A stretch of 6,551 nucleotides of DNA from Chloroflexota bacterium (GTDB taxonomy: Bacteria > Chloroflexota > Anaerolineae > Anaerolineales > UBA11858), in the NCBI GenBank assembly GCA_030666985.1, contig DAOUWT010000152.1, positions 1-6,551 on the forward strand. Reading direction: 5' to 3'. A program made the position numbers and the translations under genes. Under the pieces are notes generated by a model. That model was given only the letters and a program-made list of their open reading frames with translations, made no database searches and was not told the origin of the DNA. The number at the start of each line of letters is the position of its first letter. Within the stretch, counting starts at the first letter, position 1. This document shows, in pieces, positions 5,268-6,551 of this stretch.

Positions 5268-6479
5268 CTAGAAAAAATTTCGCAGCACATGATAAATCGT
5301 GCGGGGCGACAATGCCTGGATTGCGTTGCGATAACTCAACAACACTTCTAAGACGGTTCTTTCCACGTAGCTCTCCTTATTGGCCGCGCGGATGAGGGGG
5401 TTGAGCAGCCAGTCATTCATATAAAGATTACGCATACGCATTGTCCACACAAAGACGCTTTGAAAACGGGCGCGGAGTTTTTTATCGTAGGCACGCAACG
5501 CAGAGAATGAGAGGTCACCGCTTTCCAATTGATCGATTAGTACCTGAGCTGCAATTTGGCCAGATTCCATAGCGTAATCAATCCCCTCACCCGTAAAAGG
5601 ATTCACCAAGCCGGCTGCTTCCCCCACGAGGACAAGACGATCACTAAAGGTGCGGGCGGTGGAAAAATCCATGCGCAAGGGGTAACTTTTGATCGCACTA
5701 ACACACGTGCTATTTGCCATCCTCTCTTTAATTGGGCCGTGCTCTAGGAATGCGTCAAATACACCCCGTGCTGTCGTTGGCAGACTTGGTGATTTCTTCA
5801 AAAAACCAGCCCCTACATTTGCAGACGTAGGCGAAGTAGGGAAAACCCATCCGTAGCCGGGGAGCGGGGCGCCGTCGAAGCGGATTTCCATTATGTCATC
5901 CAAGCCAGTTAGATTTTCATAATAGGCGCGAGTTGCTACAGCAAATTTGGGAGTGGGGGGCATTAGGCCCGTTTTCTTCAAGAGTGGAATAGCTGCCCCC
6001 ACGGCAATCACCCCCCCCCGGGCCGAGAAATGCCGGGAGGTGGAGCGACCTCCCCCGTGGAGGGTTATCCCATCCCCCTCTGTTTTTACATCCCTCACCC
6101 AGAAGTTTGGCTCGAAATCCACCCCTGCATCAATGGCACGTTGCAGGAGTAAGTTGTCTAGCTGATAACGCGGCGCAATGTAGAGATAGTCGGCTAATCC
6201 CGCTTTGGGGGGAATTGGAGCCACCATGGTGCTGCCGTCTGGAGCAACTAGCCGCACGCCATTGAGGCGGTATCCAAATTTTTTGAGTGCGTCAAGCAGC
6301 CCTAAATCCCCCATAATTTTGAGCGCATTAGGCGAGAGAGCGTCTCCGCAGGTTTTGTCGCGCGGGAAATTGGATTTGTCTACCAGCAGAACCCGTGCGC
6401 CTGCTTTTGCCAGATAACTGGCTGTGGTGCTCCCCCCTGGCCCGGCTCCGATGATGGCTACGTCGTAGTGTGGCTTCAT
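5268..6479 (-). CDS. Geranylgeranyl reductase family FAD-dependent oxidoreductase
   Basis: This 403-residue flavoenzyme, of usual family length, belongs to the group that saturates isoprenoid chains: archaeal lipid GGR, (bacterio)chlorophyll ChlP/BchP, and menaquinone reductase MenJ. Visible motifs in order are the Rossmann fold DVAIIGAGPGGS (6-17; G11, G13, G16), PRDKTCGDALSP (39-50, the family PRxKxCG motif), GYGWVFP (208-214, family-typical) and LVGEAAGLVNPFTGEGID (284-301), the FAD-binding segment. The last carries Glu where the usual GD motif has Asp, and the mid-protein 'ADG' motif reads AVG (159-161). The C terminus is basic and hydrophobic (343-403) and may touch the membrane. The ATG at 6479-6477 gives the expected N terminus just before the Rossmann strand, but no Shine-Dalgarno or promoter is visible upstream, only repeats. 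A nine-G run lies in codons 154-157; the motifs on both sides are in one frame, so the gene is intact as read. No phototrophy or quinone genes are nearby to fix the substrate. Confidence 0.9.
   Translation of the reverse strand: MKPHYDVAIIGAGPGGSTTASYLAKAGARVLLVDKSNFPRDKTCGDALSPNALKIMGDLGLLDALKKFGYRLNGVRLVAPDGSTMVAPIPPKAGLADYLYIAPRYQLDNLLLQRAIDAGVDFEPNFWVRDVKTEGDGITLHGGGRSTSRHFSARGGVIAVGAAIPLLKKTGLMPPTPKFAVATRAYYENLTGLDDIMEIRFDGAPLPGYGWVFPTSPTSANVGAGFLKKSPSLPTTARGVFDAFLEHGPIKERMANSTCVSAIKSYPLRMDFSTARTFSDRLVLVGEAAGLVNPFTGEGIDYAMESGQIAAQVLIDQLESGDLSFSALRAYDKKLRARFQSVFVWTMRMRNLYMNDWLLNPLIRAANKESYVERTVLEVLLSYRNAIQALSPRTIYHVLRNFF
6011..6019 (-). repeat. Poly-G (9) tract inside the reductase gene
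   Basis: Nine consecutive C on the plus strand, i.e. nine G on the coding strand, cover the codons for R154-G155-G156-V157. Runs of this length slip easily during replication and are also common sequencing-error sites. A gain or loss of one base here would remove the second half of the enzyme, including GYGWVFP and the FAD segment. Confidence 0.9.
6035..6054. repeat. Palindrome inside the reductase gene
   Basis: GGGAGGT (6035-6041) and ACCTCCC (6048-6054) are perfect inverted 7-mers around a 6-nt loop. They fall in a G/C-rich stretch coding for about residues 142-149 (GGRSTSRH), close to the poly-G tract. The adjoining CCCCCGTGG (6052-6060) also occurs in the intergenic array at 5143-5151, so the stretch may be a repeat element absorbed into the coding frame. 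That origin is speculative. Confidence 0.5.
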
Positions 6480-6499
6480 AGTTATTGATGAGTGAAAAC

Positions 6500-6529
6500 G
6501 TGAAACGTGATGCGTGAATCACGTTTCAC
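6500..6529. repeat. Perfect 12-bp inverted repeat upstream of the reductase
   Basis: GTGAAACGTGAT (6500-6511) is the exact reverse complement of ATCACGTTTCAC (6518-6529), with a 6-nt loop GCGTGA. It lies 20 bp upstream of the reductase ATG. It belongs to the same CACG/TTTCAC repeat vocabulary as the cluster at 1649-1696. It could form a hairpin in a leader RNA or serve as an operator; neither is shown. Confidence 0.7.
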
Positions 6530-6548
6530 TCTTTACGTTTCACTCTTT
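6521..6548. repeat. 14-bp tandem repeat running off the window
   Basis: ACGTTTCACTCTTT occurs twice in perfect tandem (6521-6534, 6535-6548), and a third copy begins with ACG at 6549 before the window ends. The first copy overlaps the right arm of the 12-bp inverted repeat. True array length is unknown. Confidence 0.8.
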
Positions 6549-6551
6549 ACG

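Noticed and set aside
5051..5395. Plus-strand open frame of 114 codons across the G-rich spacer
   Set aside because: It is a translation of the G/C repeat array followed by antisense reductase sequence; no domain or plausible start context.

Overview
The window most likely comes from a Chloroflexota bacterium of the Anaerolineae/Caldilineae kind, probably an environmental or metagenome-derived contig. This is inferred, not proven. The clues are the TPTPTP-type linkers in both exported proteins, the pairing of a LysM/B-like-fold surface protein with a multi-FHA ABC protein, the GatB variant 'GLETHIQL', and intergenic spaces full of short tandem and inverted repeats. Coding DNA has intermediate GC, with GC-rich islands in the spacers.

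Layout: (1) 1-316, minus strand: the first 105 codons of gatB (tRNA-dependent amidotransferase subunit B), cut by the window edge, with an extended -10 promoter behind it. (2) 317-687: a divergent spacer holding six 18-bp units (469-576) that run into nine 7-bp units (578-640), then a near-consensus promoter (653-681). (3) 688-1488, plus: a secreted, membrane-anchored LysM protein whose start codon lies where transcription should begin, so its mRNA is predicted to be leaderless. (4) 1489-1713: a spacer with three kinds of repeat, including a perfect 20-bp inverted repeat. (5) 1714-5037, plus: a 1107-residue protein with three FHA domains, an ABCG-type ATPase and a membrane domain. Its last external loop carries a cysteine cluster, a Pro/Thr linker and an 11-residue-periodic repeat tract. 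(6) 5038-5267: a very G-rich convergent spacer with long hairpins and strong G-quadruplex potential. (7) 5268-6479, minus: a geranylgeranyl-reductase-family FAD oxidoreductase containing a run of nine G on its coding strand. (8) 6480-6551: another repeat cluster, with a 12-bp inverted repeat and a 14-bp tandem repeat, running off the window.

How the genes may work together: the LysM protein and the FHA-ABC protein are consecutive on the same strand, and both place Pro/Thr-rich segments outside the membrane. The ABC protein looks like a phosphothreonine-controlled exporter, comparable in plan to mycobacterial Rv1747 but with three FHA domains and a much larger external insertion. The LysM protein could be its envelope partner; this is inference from adjacency only. 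gatB (translation fidelity) and the reductase (isoprenoid or quinone side-chain saturation) look like unrelated neighbours. No kinase, phosphatase, RNA gene, CRISPR array, transposase or integrase was seen.
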